From Candidatus Zhuqueibacterota bacterium (lineage in GTDB: Bacteria > Zhuqueibacterota > Zhuqueibacteria > Residuimicrobiales > Krinioviventaceae), in assembly GCA_016929295.1 (NCBI GenBank), contig JAFGJB010000061.1, positions 1-64,000 on the forward strand: DNA of 64,000 nucleotides, read 5' to 3'. A program made the translations under genes and the position numbers. How positions within the stretch are numbered: position 1 is the stretch's first letter; every line of letters starts with the position of its first letter. Positions 1 through 8,770 of this stretch are shown here, one piece after another. Below the pieces are notes generated by a model. It ran no database searches, had not been told where the DNA came from, and worked only from the letters and a program-made list of their open reading frames with translations.

Positions 1-1427
1 CCGCTCCAGCCGTAGGCGTCCGAGTTCTTTGTCGCCTCCTGGACAATGATCTCATCGATAAAGCTGCTGACATCGATATATTTCTGATAGCCGCGCGTCG
101 GGTCAGCGTAATAGGATCGTTGCATGACGCTGCGGAATTCGTCGTCATAATTACGAATGTAGGCGAGCTGTTCGGGCTGCACCTGATCCGCTTTGGGATA
201 TTTGAGGACGCGCCGTTCGCCAAAGTCGATGTCGGTGCCATCCGCCTGCTGAATGTCCCAGACGTAACCGCCGGTGACGTTCTCACCGCTGATGTCGCTG
301 CTGTCCATTCTGGCGATATTGACGCGATTATTGTCCGGTTTGATCTTTTCCACCAGCAGATAGATGCCTTCATAGTTGCCGTTGAGCACCAGCTCCACGT
401 GCCGGGTGCGCGGCGCCCAGCGACCGATCGAACGGGACATGTGATAGGCCAGCGCATTGCGCATCAACGTCTTGTCGATGAAATCGGCGGTCAATATCCA
501 GTCGTTATCCTTTGGCATGCCCAGCAGTTCGACATTATTGTTTGAACCGTCGGCATTGCGAGTTTCGATCGTATAGGACCATTTTCCGCGCACAACATCG
601 TAGCTTTGCGAGGCATTGCCGCGCCGCTCGATGCCGATGAAGCCATTGTAATGATTGAAATCATCCTGCAGCGAATTCCGGCCAGCCTCATGCTGAATGA
701 TGCCCATTTGGGCAGTGATCTTGGGCTCATTGGGGATCTCGCGGCTGTTGGTGTTGATAGAGACGATGGGTAAATTCGATGACTGGAAGACGAAAGGCGC
801 CTGGAACCAGTTGGGCGTGGGACGATAGGATCGTTCGCTCGTCGTCATGCCAAGTGAGAGAAATGGAATGGCTGACATGTCCGTCGAGCTGACGCTGGCA
901 TTGTGTACCTGTATGGCGAGGATATTGGCGCCTTGCTGAAAGACATTCATCTGCAGACTGTAGCTTTCTGGCATACCACCCTCAAACATCACTGCATCAT
1001 GCTGCGCCAATGAAAGTGTATTATAGCGTGGGTGCTCATCGCTCAACCCGGCGGATCTGGCTACTTCTTTATCATTGATGAACGCAATGAATGCGTCATC
1101 ATAATCAATGTGAAACATCGCAGCGCCGATCTCAGTCAAATCGACGATGTCGAAGCGAATGCGCAAATAGAACGACGTCGTCCCCTCTGGTATATTGGTT
1201 ACATCGTCATCATCGCCATAGCCAAAGCCGCCTCTGCCCTCGCTCCACGTCGCATCGTCAAAATCCAATGCCCGCCAGTTAGAGGGAGGTTCTGAGGTGC
1301 CGACTCTATATTTCCACAGATCATTCGCCAGGATTACCGATTCCCAATGATCAACTGCCTGCGCTTGTATTGGCTCTATGCTGCTACATAGGACAATAAT
1401 TGCCGCGATGAAAAATAGCTGTTTCAC
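1..1427 (-). CDS. CotH kinase family protein, secreted; C-terminus truncated by window edge
   Basis: Reverse-complement reading (not in ORF track because it runs off the edge): GTG start VKQLFFIAAIIVLCSSIEPIQAQA (signal peptide), then ...RHVELVLNGNYEGIYLLVEKI..., ENVTGGYVWDIQ, SFIDEIIVQEATKNSDAYGWS, all CotH-kinase motifs. Confidence 0.8.
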   Translation of the reverse strand, partial: MKQLFFIAAIIVLCSSIEPIQAQAVDHWESVILANDLWKYRVGTSEPPSNWRALDFDDATWSEGRGGFGYGDDDDVTNIPEGTTSFYLRIRFDIVDLTEIGAAMFHIDYDDAFIAFINDKEVARSAGLSDEHPRYNTLSLAQHDAVMFEGGMPESYSLQMNVFQQGANILAIQVHNASVSSTDMSAIPFLSLGMTTSERSYRPTPNWFQAPFVFQSSNLPIVSINTNSREIPNEPKITAQMGIIQHEAGRNSLQDDFNHYNGFIGIERRGNASQSYDVVRGKWSYTIETRNADGSNNNVELLGMPKDNDWILTADFIDKTLMRNALAYHMSRSIGRWAPRTRHVELVLNGNYEGIYLLVEKIKPDNNRVNIARMDSSDISGENVTGGYVWDIQQADGTDIDFGERRVLKYPKADQVQPEQLAYIRNYDDEFRSVMQRSYYADPTRGYQKYIDVSSFIDEIIVQEATKNSDAYGWS

Positions 1428-1691
1428 ACGTCCGCCTTTCAACTTGATTATCTTGTAAAAATCTACGGTCTCCAGCTCCTCGATGCATAATTCATGCGAT
1501 GATGATAGGTGTACTTTCGATTTGCAGGACACTGCTTTTAATGGCTATTTCTGGCTTTTGTTCCCGACGATCAGCAGCTCGACAAATGTGGTCTGCGAGG
1601 TGATATAAAAGAAAACGGGGGATTTTCTAACGCTGGCCCTGATCCATAGCCGATCTTTTTGCGAACAAATTTAGAAAAATGTTTGTTAAAT

Positions 1692-1707
1692 CCAATTAAA
1701 AAATTGG
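1692..1707. repeat. Small perfect palindrome CCAATT-AAAA-AATTGG
   Basis: Read directly from sequence in the intergenic gap. Confidence 0.5.
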
Positions 1708-1758
1708 CTCGAGAATTTTCTGAGCGGGTAAAAGCGAACTGCAGAGATAAAGAAGTAA

Positions 1759-1955
1759 CTTGGCGCGGCCTTTGGCCGCAAGCAAAAATATCCAAACCAC
1801 CGAGTGCACCGAGACCACCGAGAAAATAAATGAAACAAAACTGTACATCTTTGTAAAAAAACGTCTGTTTTTCCTCTGTGGCCCTCGGCGTTCTCGGTGG
1901 TTATATTATTTTTCTTCTATGCTCAAAAACTTTTAAAAAAGCAATGTTATAGAGC
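1759..1955 (+). repeat. Composite intergenic repeat copy 1 (module A 1759-1779, inverted-repeat module B 1794-1903, module C 1921-1955)
   Basis: CTTGGCGCGGCCTTTGGCCGC hairpin; arms AACCACCGAGTGCACCGAGACCACCGAG / TCTGTGGCCCTCGGCGTTCTCGGTGGTT; then CAAAAACTTTTAAAAAAGCAATGTTATAGAGCAG. Confidence 0.8.
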
Positions 1956-2002
1956 AGCCTCTGACGCGGCTGAGCGGCGTTTCGGGCCCCCATCACACCA
2001 AC

Positions 2003-3211
2003 TTAAACTCTGATCAATCTCTCATTTGGTCTATAGTGCCGACCGCTCTTGGCGCCGGGCTTGCCTTCGAGCAGAACGATATCGGCGGTGAAATCGTTGG
2101 CCCCTTGCAGCAGGGCGCTGCCGACGCCATAGGCATCCACCGGCACGCCCTCGCGTTCAAAGCATGCGATCTTTTCCGGTGTGAAACCGCCGGAAACGAT
2201 GATTTTAACGGCATGAAATCCCTCGCTGTCCAGCGCCCGACGCGTCTTGTAGACCAGCTCCGGAATGACGCCATTGGGATGAAAAGTCCCCATCTCCGGG
2301 ATGATCGATTTATCCACCATATTCTCCGATGTGTCGAGTCGAACGCCCCACAATTTTTCTCCTATTGCTCGCGCGCAGTGCAGCGATGTCTGGACGCAAT
2401 CGTTATCAAAATCGACCAGCGCGACGAGGTTGATATCCGGGTAGGTCTCGCCGAAAATGTGCACCGCCCGCACCGTATCGCCGCCGACGGCGGCGATCAG
2501 GGCGTGCGGCACGGTGCCGGCCGCTTTGGCGCCCCACCATTCTCCCTGCGCTTCGGTTGACACACCGCCGGCGCCGCCGATATAGGCGGCGTAGCCATCG
2601 CCGCCCTGCACCGACCAGTGGTCGAATCGCGCCGGAAAGAACAGCACCGTCTTGCCGGCAGCCGCCTGCACCACATTGTGCACATTGGTCGCCACTTTGG
2701 TCCGACGCGCCAGCACGCCCAGATAGAGCGTCTCTAGATGGGCAAAGGAAGCGGCATCGCCGCTGATTAACATGATCGATTCCCACGGCGCGATGGGATC
2801 GCCATCGAACAGCGCCCGAATGTCCAGTTGATCAAATTCACTCACCCACAGGCTGTCCAGTTCTTCCGACACTTTCATTTTATCGGCAATGAGCTGCATA
2901 TACTTGCTTTTATCGCTTGAAAAGCATTCCCGCGCGTTGCTCTTGATGTCGATGAATCGATCGAACAGCTTGTAAGCTTGAAGATAATCGCTGAATCGGC
3001 CGGCGCCGACGCGAAGAATGGCGAGCGCCTCGTCAATGCCGCACAATATGGCATCTTTTTTTTGAAAGACCTGCATGGTGACCTGCGGATGAAGGTTATG
3101 TCCTTCAAGCGCAATTTTTTCTCGCCAGAAATAGATGTCACTGCGATAGCCGCGGCGTATTTCCTGGATTGGTAAATCAAATATGTGACTCGCCAGACGT
3201 TTTTTCATCAT
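2003..3211 (-). CDS. pncB: Nicotinate phosphoribosyltransferase
   Basis: 402 aa; HPQVTMQVFQKKDAILCGIDEALAIL, IIVSGGFTPEKIACFEREGVPVDAYGVGSALL typical of NAPRTase; overlaps the upstream amidase gene by 4 bp. Confidence 0.85.
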   Translation of the reverse strand: MMKKRLASHIFDLPIQEIRRGYRSDIYFWREKIALEGHNLHPQVTMQVFQKKDAILCGIDEALAILRVGAGRFSDYLQAYKLFDRFIDIKSNARECFSSDKSKYMQLIADKMKVSEELDSLWVSEFDQLDIRALFDGDPIAPWESIMLISGDAASFAHLETLYLGVLARRTKVATNVHNVVQAAAGKTVLFFPARFDHWSVQGGDGYAAYIGGAGGVSTEAQGEWWGAKAAGTVPHALIAAVGGDTVRAVHIFGETYPDINLVALVDFDNDCVQTSLHCARAIGEKLWGVRLDTSENMVDKSIIPEMGTFHPNGVIPELVYKTRRALDSEGFHAVKIIVSGGFTPEKIACFEREGVPVDAYGVGSALLQGANDFTADIVLLEGKPGAKSGRHYRPNERLIRV

Positions 3212-4143
3212 TGACCTCGCACCGGCAGCGGATCGCTGCTTTCGATAAATTGAATGCCCTGTGCCGCATATTTTCGAAACTCTTCTTGCGCCATGGCATG
3301 AAAGTCGATGTCAGGATGAACGACAGCCGACATGCAGTCCTTCAAAACGACGATTTTGCCTAACAAAGCTGGTTGATCATGAAAAATGTGGGCAAAATCC
3401 TTGATGGTCTCCAGGACGCAGTGAGTTTCCGCTTCGCCGGCAATGTAAAAATAGTCATACTCTATTAAAAGCTGCGTCATGCGATCAACGGATGACTGTT
3501 CATGTGGCGCATCCACAGAAATTTCTGGCTTGAGAATGGAATAGTGCTCAGTCTGGGCAATGCTGCCTTTGTACAGCCAGATGGGCTGACTCTGTCGTGC
3601 GATTGAATGCCAAAACACAGCCGACCACAGTTCCGGATCCAGCGCATTGCCGAGGCCGCCGATGGGCACATGATAAGGCCAGATAATCAACTGCTTTTTG
3701 GCCTTTTGCTGCAGCTCATTGACGTACTGCCTCGACCACTCCTCTTCATAGAGCGGCTGCCATACGCCGGCATCGACTTTTGCAGCAGAGATCACGGTAA
3801 AAGGCGCCGGGTGACGGCCGCTCTCATTGCGCCACCACGCCGGATGAAATATTTGCAGTGGGTAATGCGAGTCGAGTGAGCACATGATGGTTGTCACTTT
3901 ATCGGCGTTTTGGTAGATAAATTCGACGCTGCGTTGTACATCCTGCTGAGCGCCGGGGACGAAGAGCGTTCCCTTCGGGTGGCAAAAATCGACCTGCATG
4001 TCGACGAGCAACAACAGAATTTTCGTCGCGTCGCGCTGCACCGGCTGCAAGCCTGCTGCTTCAGCATCACGAGCAATCTCGGCGACATCGGGGTAAAAGA
4101 GCGTGCCGATTCGCTCAGGATCGTAAAATTTGGGCAAGGGCAT
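3208..4143 (-). CDS. Isochorismatase/nicotinamidase-family hydrolase
   Basis: LLLLVDMQVDFCHPKGTLFVPGAQ and FYIAGEAETHCVLETIKDF (catalytic Asp and Cys motifs). Start placed at MPLPKFYDPERIG; the listed ORF extends to 4314. Confidence 0.8.
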   Translation of the reverse strand: MPLPKFYDPERIGTLFYPDVAEIARDAEAAGLQPVQRDATKILLLLVDMQVDFCHPKGTLFVPGAQQDVQRSVEFIYQNADKVTTIMCSLDSHYPLQIFHPAWWRNESGRHPAPFTVISAAKVDAGVWQPLYEEEWSRQYVNELQQKAKKQLIIWPYHVPIGGLGNALDPELWSAVFWHSIARQSQPIWLYKGSIAQTEHYSILKPEISVDAPHEQSSVDRMTQLLIEYDYFYIAGEAETHCVLETIKDFAHIFHDQPALLGKIVVLKDCMSAVVHPDIDFHAMAQEEFRKYAAQGIQFIESSDPLPVRGQ

Positions 4144-4345
4144 AGAGAGGATCTCCGCGTTTTTCTCCGGACATTGTTGCCAGCCACTCTCGGAGCGCAT
4201 GGCAACTCGGTGTGAAATATACAGATAAATTTCAAATAATTCGAGGACGATCTTTGCACAGCATAAATTGTGCGCATGGAGCGGCAGGCGAAAACGCAGT
4301 AAATTTGGGCTCATCCGAATAATGCGTACTTTATACTACCGAGAT

Positions 4346-4540
4346 CTTGGCGCGGCCTTTGGCAGCAACCAAACAATGTAACAATTACGAAAAACTAAAC
4401 GCAAAGGCGCAAAGGGCCGCAGAGGTTCGCAGAGAAAAATGGGTGTGCTGCGATATCGTAAACCTCTCGAGATAAGCGAGGCAATGAAAAATCAATATCA
4501 TTTCTTAGTGAATCTTGGCGTTCTCCGCGTCTCTGCGTTG
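4346..4540 (+). repeat. Composite intergenic repeat copy 2 (module A 4346-4372; module B arms 4397-4440 and 4513-4540)
   Basis: CTTGGCGCGGCCTTTGGC...; AACGCAAAGGCGCAAAGGGCCGCAGAGGTTCGCAGAG vs reverse complement of TCTTGGCGTTCTCCGCGTCTCTGCGTTG. Confidence 0.8.
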
Positions 4541-4546
4541 CACGAT

Positions 4547-4650
4547 CGCCCAGGACATCCGTCCTGGGCGGACAATAGAGCGGGATATTTATCCCACTCG
4601 GACGAATGTCCGTGTACATCGCCCGTCCGGTACATCCCGCAAGGGACATG
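4547..4650. repeat. Array of four short hairpins
   Basis: CGCCCAGGAC-ATCC-GTCCTGGGCG (4547-4570), GGGATA-TT-TATCCC (4582-4595), CGGAC-GAAT-GTCCG (4599-4612), CATCCC-GCAA-GGGACATG (4633-4650). Confidence 0.75.
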
Positions 4651-4680
4651 GATATGCCGAACGATCTAGTCAATATCCTT

Positions 4681-4833
4681 ACAAAAACTTTTGCTAAAAA
4701 AACACAATGTTGCAGATTTGTAGTACAGAGATCGCCGAGAACCACCGAGGAAAAAAGAGCCTTTGGTTATAGTTATTATCTTTCAAGTAAAAAACTTGCT
4801 AATAAAACACGATGTTGTCACTTTATAGTACAG
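4681..4833 (+). repeat. Two copies of module C (4681-4728 and 4787-4833) flanking a module-B half arm (about 4727-4750)
   Basis: ACAAAAACTTTTGCTAAAAAAACACAATGTTGCAGATTTGTAGTACAG vs TAAAAAACTTGCTAATAAAACACGATGTTGTCACTTTATAGTACAG. Confidence 0.8.
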
Positions 4834-4960
4834 AAAGGCATTGTCACAAATATCTGACTACGAAATACTTTGAAGAACCAAAATTTATGCGCAACTGAGT
4901 AAATAAAGCCCCGCCATCGACCGCAGGCAGGGCTTGCATATTTTGAGCTAATAATGAACT

Positions 4961-5998
4961 CTATTTGAGCAACACCATTTTGGTTGTTGCAATCGTCGCA
5001 TCGCCAGCCGTCAAACGACAGAGGTAAATGCCGCCAGCTAATTCGCGGCCATCGAATGGTACTGCGTAGACGCCGCAATTCTGCACCTCGTCGACCAGCT
5101 CGGCAACGCATTCACCTCGCATGTTGTAGACCTGCAGAGTGACCGGCGCTGCAACAGGGATGGTATACGAGATGGTTGTCGACGGATTAAAAGGATTGGG
5201 ATAGTTCATCAGCAAAAAAGATCGCGGCAGCGGATCCGACTTGACCGCTTCCACTACGCCGCCCGGATTGGCGCGCAGAAAGGCGATCTCTTCGAGCGTC
5301 AATAGCCGGTTATAAAAGCGGAATTCATCGATGGCGCCATTGAAAGCGTTGCCATCCGTCCAGCCTGCGCCAATGCGCAACGGCGACGTCGATCGTCCTT
5401 CGCCAAAAACCATTGCACCATCCGCGACAGATACGCCATCAAAAAAGTACTCGGCGTACTCGCCGTCAAAGTTGAGCACAACATGCATCCATTCTCCCAG
5501 GAGCGGGGGCTCCTCGGTGATGATGAAGACTTTGCCGGCCGTTGTGTTTGTCTCAAACTGTAAAGCATAACTGGTTTGATCCAGCACCATGCTCCACCCG
5601 ATCAGGGGCGGATCCCAACCATCGCGCAATCCGGCGATGGGCTGCCAGGTGCCGTCGCCGCCATCCCAGTTGATCCAGCACGAAACGGCAAGTTGATCGG
5701 TCTCTTCGGATGGATCGTAAATGCCGAGCGCGACGTGCGCCTGACTCTGCGAGCTGAATAGCAGTGCCCCGCCGCTCACGCCCGTGTCGATCCATTCCGG
5801 AAGATCGCTGGTGGTGGGATCGGCCGTCAACAGGCCGTCCGGCGCTTTGATTTCCCTGCTGGACGAATTCGCCGCGACGTCGCCCTGGCCGTCGTCGAAT
5901 TTATACCAGCCGACGAGGCCGTTTGCCAAATCGATCTGCGCCATGGCCGTAGCGCAAATCAGGAACAGCAAAACCAAAACATTGACATTTTTCATCTT
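4961..5998 (-). CDS. Secreted LamG/concanavalin-like domain protein with T9SS C-terminal sorting domain
   Basis: Start at MKNVNVLVLLFLICATAMA; LamG-like NGLVGWYKFDDGQGDVAANSS...GAIDEFRFYNRLLTLEEIAFL; tail NYPNPFNPSTTISYTIPVAAPVTLQVYNMRGE...GGIYLCRLTAG. Confidence 0.85.
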   Translation of the reverse strand, partial: KMKNVNVLVLLFLICATAMAQIDLANGLVGWYKFDDGQGDVAANSSSREIKAPDGLLTADPTTSDLPEWIDTGVSGGALLFSSQSQAHVALGIYDPSEETDQLAVSCWINWDGGDGTWQPIAGLRDGWDPPLIGWSMVLDQTSYALQFETNTTAGKVFIITEEPPLLGEWMHVVLNFDGEYAEYFFDGVSVADGAMVFGEGRSTSPLRIGAGWTDGNAFNGAIDEFRFYNRLLTLEEIAFLRANPGGVVEAVKSDPLPRSFLLMNYPNPFNPSTTISYTIPVAAPVTLQVYNMRGECVAELVDEVQNCGVYAVPFDGRELAGGIYLCRLTAGDATIATTKMVLLK

Positions 5999-6216
5999 TT
6001 GACCTCCTGTTGATAAGATGGTTGAAGAAGAAGACATGTTGATGCCGCAGGTGATTCTCATTCACCTCCTTTCTTTCACGTAGGAATGGTTCAATAAATC
6101 TAATTATAAAGTGAAAATCAAGTAATAACTTGCACTTTGAAATAATTTTGGTTCTGGCCGCCCCGTGAGCAGAACAAAACAATTGCAGCTCTGCTGTCAG
6201 TTCCTTATTTTATGCA

Positions 6217-8595
6217 ATGGTATCTTTCAAACAGCATATCCGGCGCACATTCCGGCGATGGAATGGCAGCACTATCGATTATACACTCTCCCTTTACCAG
6301 CCCATCCTGAAAGACATCGTTGAGCGCGGGCCATCCTATGCAAGCAAATCGGATTCGCAGCTCAAAGAGACTGCCCGGCGACTGCGGGCAGAGCAGCCGA
6401 CGATGAGCCGTGACGAACTGCTGGTGGAAGCTGGCGCTTTGTATCGCCAGGTGGCGCATCGGACCCTTAATATGTGGCCATTCGATGTGCAGATACTCGG
6501 TGGGCTCGCCATGATTGACGGCAAATTGGCTGAAATGCCGACCGGCGAGGGCAAGACTCTGGCCGCTGTCCTGCCGGCATTTCTCCATGCCCTGCCTGGC
6601 GACGGCGTGCACATTCTCACCTTTAACGATTATTTGGCCCGCCGTGACGCCCGGTGGATGGGGCCGATTTACGAATTCCTCGGACTGACCGTCGGATTTG
6701 TGCAGGAAGGTATGACGATCGTCGAACGGCAGCGCGCTTATGGTGCAGATGTCACTTATGTCACTGCCAAGGAAGCGGGATTTGACTATCTTCGCGACAG
6801 CCTTTGTTATGACGTGAGAGATCTTGTCCATCGACAATTGCACTGCGCCATCATCGATGAGGCCGATTCCATACTCATCGATGAAGCGCGCATCCCGCTC
6901 GTCATTGCCGGCTCGGCCGACGATATCGTCGCCGATTCCTTCGTCATGGCCGATGTCGCCCGGCGCATGGAGCCGGATATCGATTTCCAACTGGATGACT
7001 ATGCTCGCAACATTCATCTCACCGAGCGCGGTCAAAAGCTGGCGGAAAAATTGCTGCAATGTAAAAACTTGTACGCCAGTGCGAACCTTGCTATCATAAC
7101 AAGCCTGCACAATGCATTGCACGCCGAATATCTGCTGCACTGTGATGTGGACTATATCGTTCGCGATGGCAAAATCGAGCTCGTCGATGAATTCACCGGC
7201 CGCGTCGCCGACCGACGCCGCTGGCCCGACGGCCTGCAGGCCGCACTGGAAGCAAAAGAAAATATCGACATTCAATCCAGGGGCAATATCCTCAATCAGA
7301 TAACGCTGCAGCATTTTATCCGTCTTTATCCGATCGTATGCGGCATGACGGCGACAGCACAGGCGAGCGAGATCGAATTCAAGAGTTTTTATAATCTTGA
7401 CATCGCCGTCATTCCGCCCAATGTGCCTTGCATTCGCCAGGATCATGATGATGTCATTTTCATCTCGAAAGAGGCAAAACAGTCCGCCTTGCTCGAAGAA
7501 ATCATGCGAGTGCATAACGCGCATCGCCCTGTTCTAGTCGGGACCTCCAGCGTAGAGGAATCCGCGCGCGTCGCTACGGCGCTGAAAGAGCGTGGCATCC
7601 CCTGCCAGGTTTTGAATGCAAAACATGATGCAAGTGAGGCCGAGATCGTTTCGCAGGCCGGCGTTCTGGACGCCGTCACCATCTCGACGAACATGGCCGG
7701 GCGCGGAACAGACATTCGGCTGGGTGGCGCCGACGAAGCGCAAAAGCGGCGCGTCGTCGAGCTCGGCGGTCTCTATGTGCTGGGCACCAACAGATATGAA
7801 ACAGTGCGCATCGATCAGCAGCTCCGCGGTCGCGCGGGCCGCCAGGGTGATCCGGGTGCATCGCGATTCTTCATCAGTCTGCAGGATGACTTGATGATCA
7901 AATATCGCCTGCGCGAGCTGTTGCCGCAACAGCTCGTGGATGCCGGGGATGGCGAAATTGACCATCCTGTCGTGCGCCAGGAAGTGGCGCGAATCCAGCG
8001 CATCTGCGCCGGGCAAAATCTGGAGATCAAAAAAACGCTGTGCAAATATTCGGATCTGCTGGAAAAACAGCGCGTCATCCTGTTTGAGCGCCGCCAGGAT
8101 GCCCTCGATGATGCTGCGGACTTTTTTCGGCACTATTCGCATAACCGCTATATCACATTGCTCTCAGCGCTCGGCGAGGACAAACTGCAGTCCATCTGTC
8201 GAATGATCGTCCTGCATAAAATAGATGAATCGTGGGCGAGTTACCTCGCCGAGATCGCCGATATCCGGGAAGGGATTCACCTCAAACGTCTCGGCGGTCG
8301 TGATCCATATATCGAATTTCAAAAGCTGGCGGTGCAGATTTTTGATGCGCTTTTGGACGGGCTGGATGATGAATTGCTCATCCTGTTCAATTCGCTCGCG
8401 ATGACAGACGGAGACATTGATCTGCAAAAATACGGCATCAAAGCGCCAACGGCGACATGGACCTATCTCATCAACGATAATCCTTTTGAGAATCAACTGG
8501 GTTTGCAGCTGATAGGCAATATCGGCATGCAGGTGAGCGCCGGCATCCTCGGGCCACTTGTCGCATTACAGCTGCTGTTTCGTAAAAAAAAGTAA
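6217..8595 (+). CDS. SecA-family ATPase (non-canonical SecA paralogue lacking the C-terminal SEC-C zinc motif)
   Basis: 792 aa; MPTGEGKTLAAVLPAFLHAL, VTYVTAKEAGFDYLRDSL, IIDEADSILIDEARIPLVI, VTISTNMAGRGTDIRLGG, QLRGRAGRQGDPGASRFFISLQDDL. Confidence 0.9.
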   Translation: MVSFKQHIRRTFRRWNGSTIDYTLSLYQPILKDIVERGPSYASKSDSQLKETARRLRAEQPTMSRDELLVEAGALYRQVAHRTLNMWPFDVQILGGLAMIDGKLAEMPTGEGKTLAAVLPAFLHALPGDGVHILTFNDYLARRDARWMGPIYEFLGLTVGFVQEGMTIVERQRAYGADVTYVTAKEAGFDYLRDSLCYDVRDLVHRQLHCAIIDEADSILIDEARIPLVIAGSADDIVADSFVMADVARRMEPDIDFQLDDYARNIHLTERGQKLAEKLLQCKNLYASANLAIITSLHNALHAEYLLHCDVDYIVRDGKIELVDEFTGRVADRRRWPDGLQAALEAKENIDIQSRGNILNQITLQHFIRLYPIVCGMTATAQASEIEFKSFYNLDIAVIPPNVPCIRQDHDDVIFISKEAKQSALLEEIMRVHNAHRPVLVGTSSVEESARVATALKERGIPCQVLNAKHDASEAEIVSQAGVLDAVTISTNMAGRGTDIRLGGADEAQKRRVVELGGLYVLGTNRYETVRIDQQLRGRAGRQGDPGASRFFISLQDDLMIKYRLRELLPQQLVDAGDGEIDHPVVRQEVARIQRICAGQNLEIKKTLCKYSDLLEKQRVILFERRQDALDDAADFFRHYSHNRYITLLSALGEDKLQSICRMIVLHKIDESWASYLAEIADIREGIHLKRLGGRDPYIEFQKLAVQIFDALLDGLDDELLILFNSLAMTDGDIDLQKYGIKAPTATWTYLINDNPFENQLGLQLIGNIGMQVSAGILGPLVALQLLFRKKK

Positions 8596-8770
8596 ATGAT
8601 TACTTCACTTGCTCAGAAAATGTGTCAGTAAATATCATCAAGTCAATAAAGATTAACTCCCACCTGTAACTGCCGTTTTCCATCACAAAATCCTTTTCGC
8701 TTGCAATTGAAACGAGTTATTAATAAATTTAACGACTAAAAAAGCTTTTACTTTCACTACCGAGACAAAT

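Noticed and set aside
120-545. + strand 141-aa ORF at the left edge
   Set aside because: Antisense shadow of the CotH-kinase gene, whose minus-strand frame carries signal peptide and family motifs.
6205-7524. 439-aa minus-strand ORF antisense to the SecA paralogue
   Set aside because: Shadow ORF; the plus strand encodes clear SecA motifs and the minus product has no recognisable domain.
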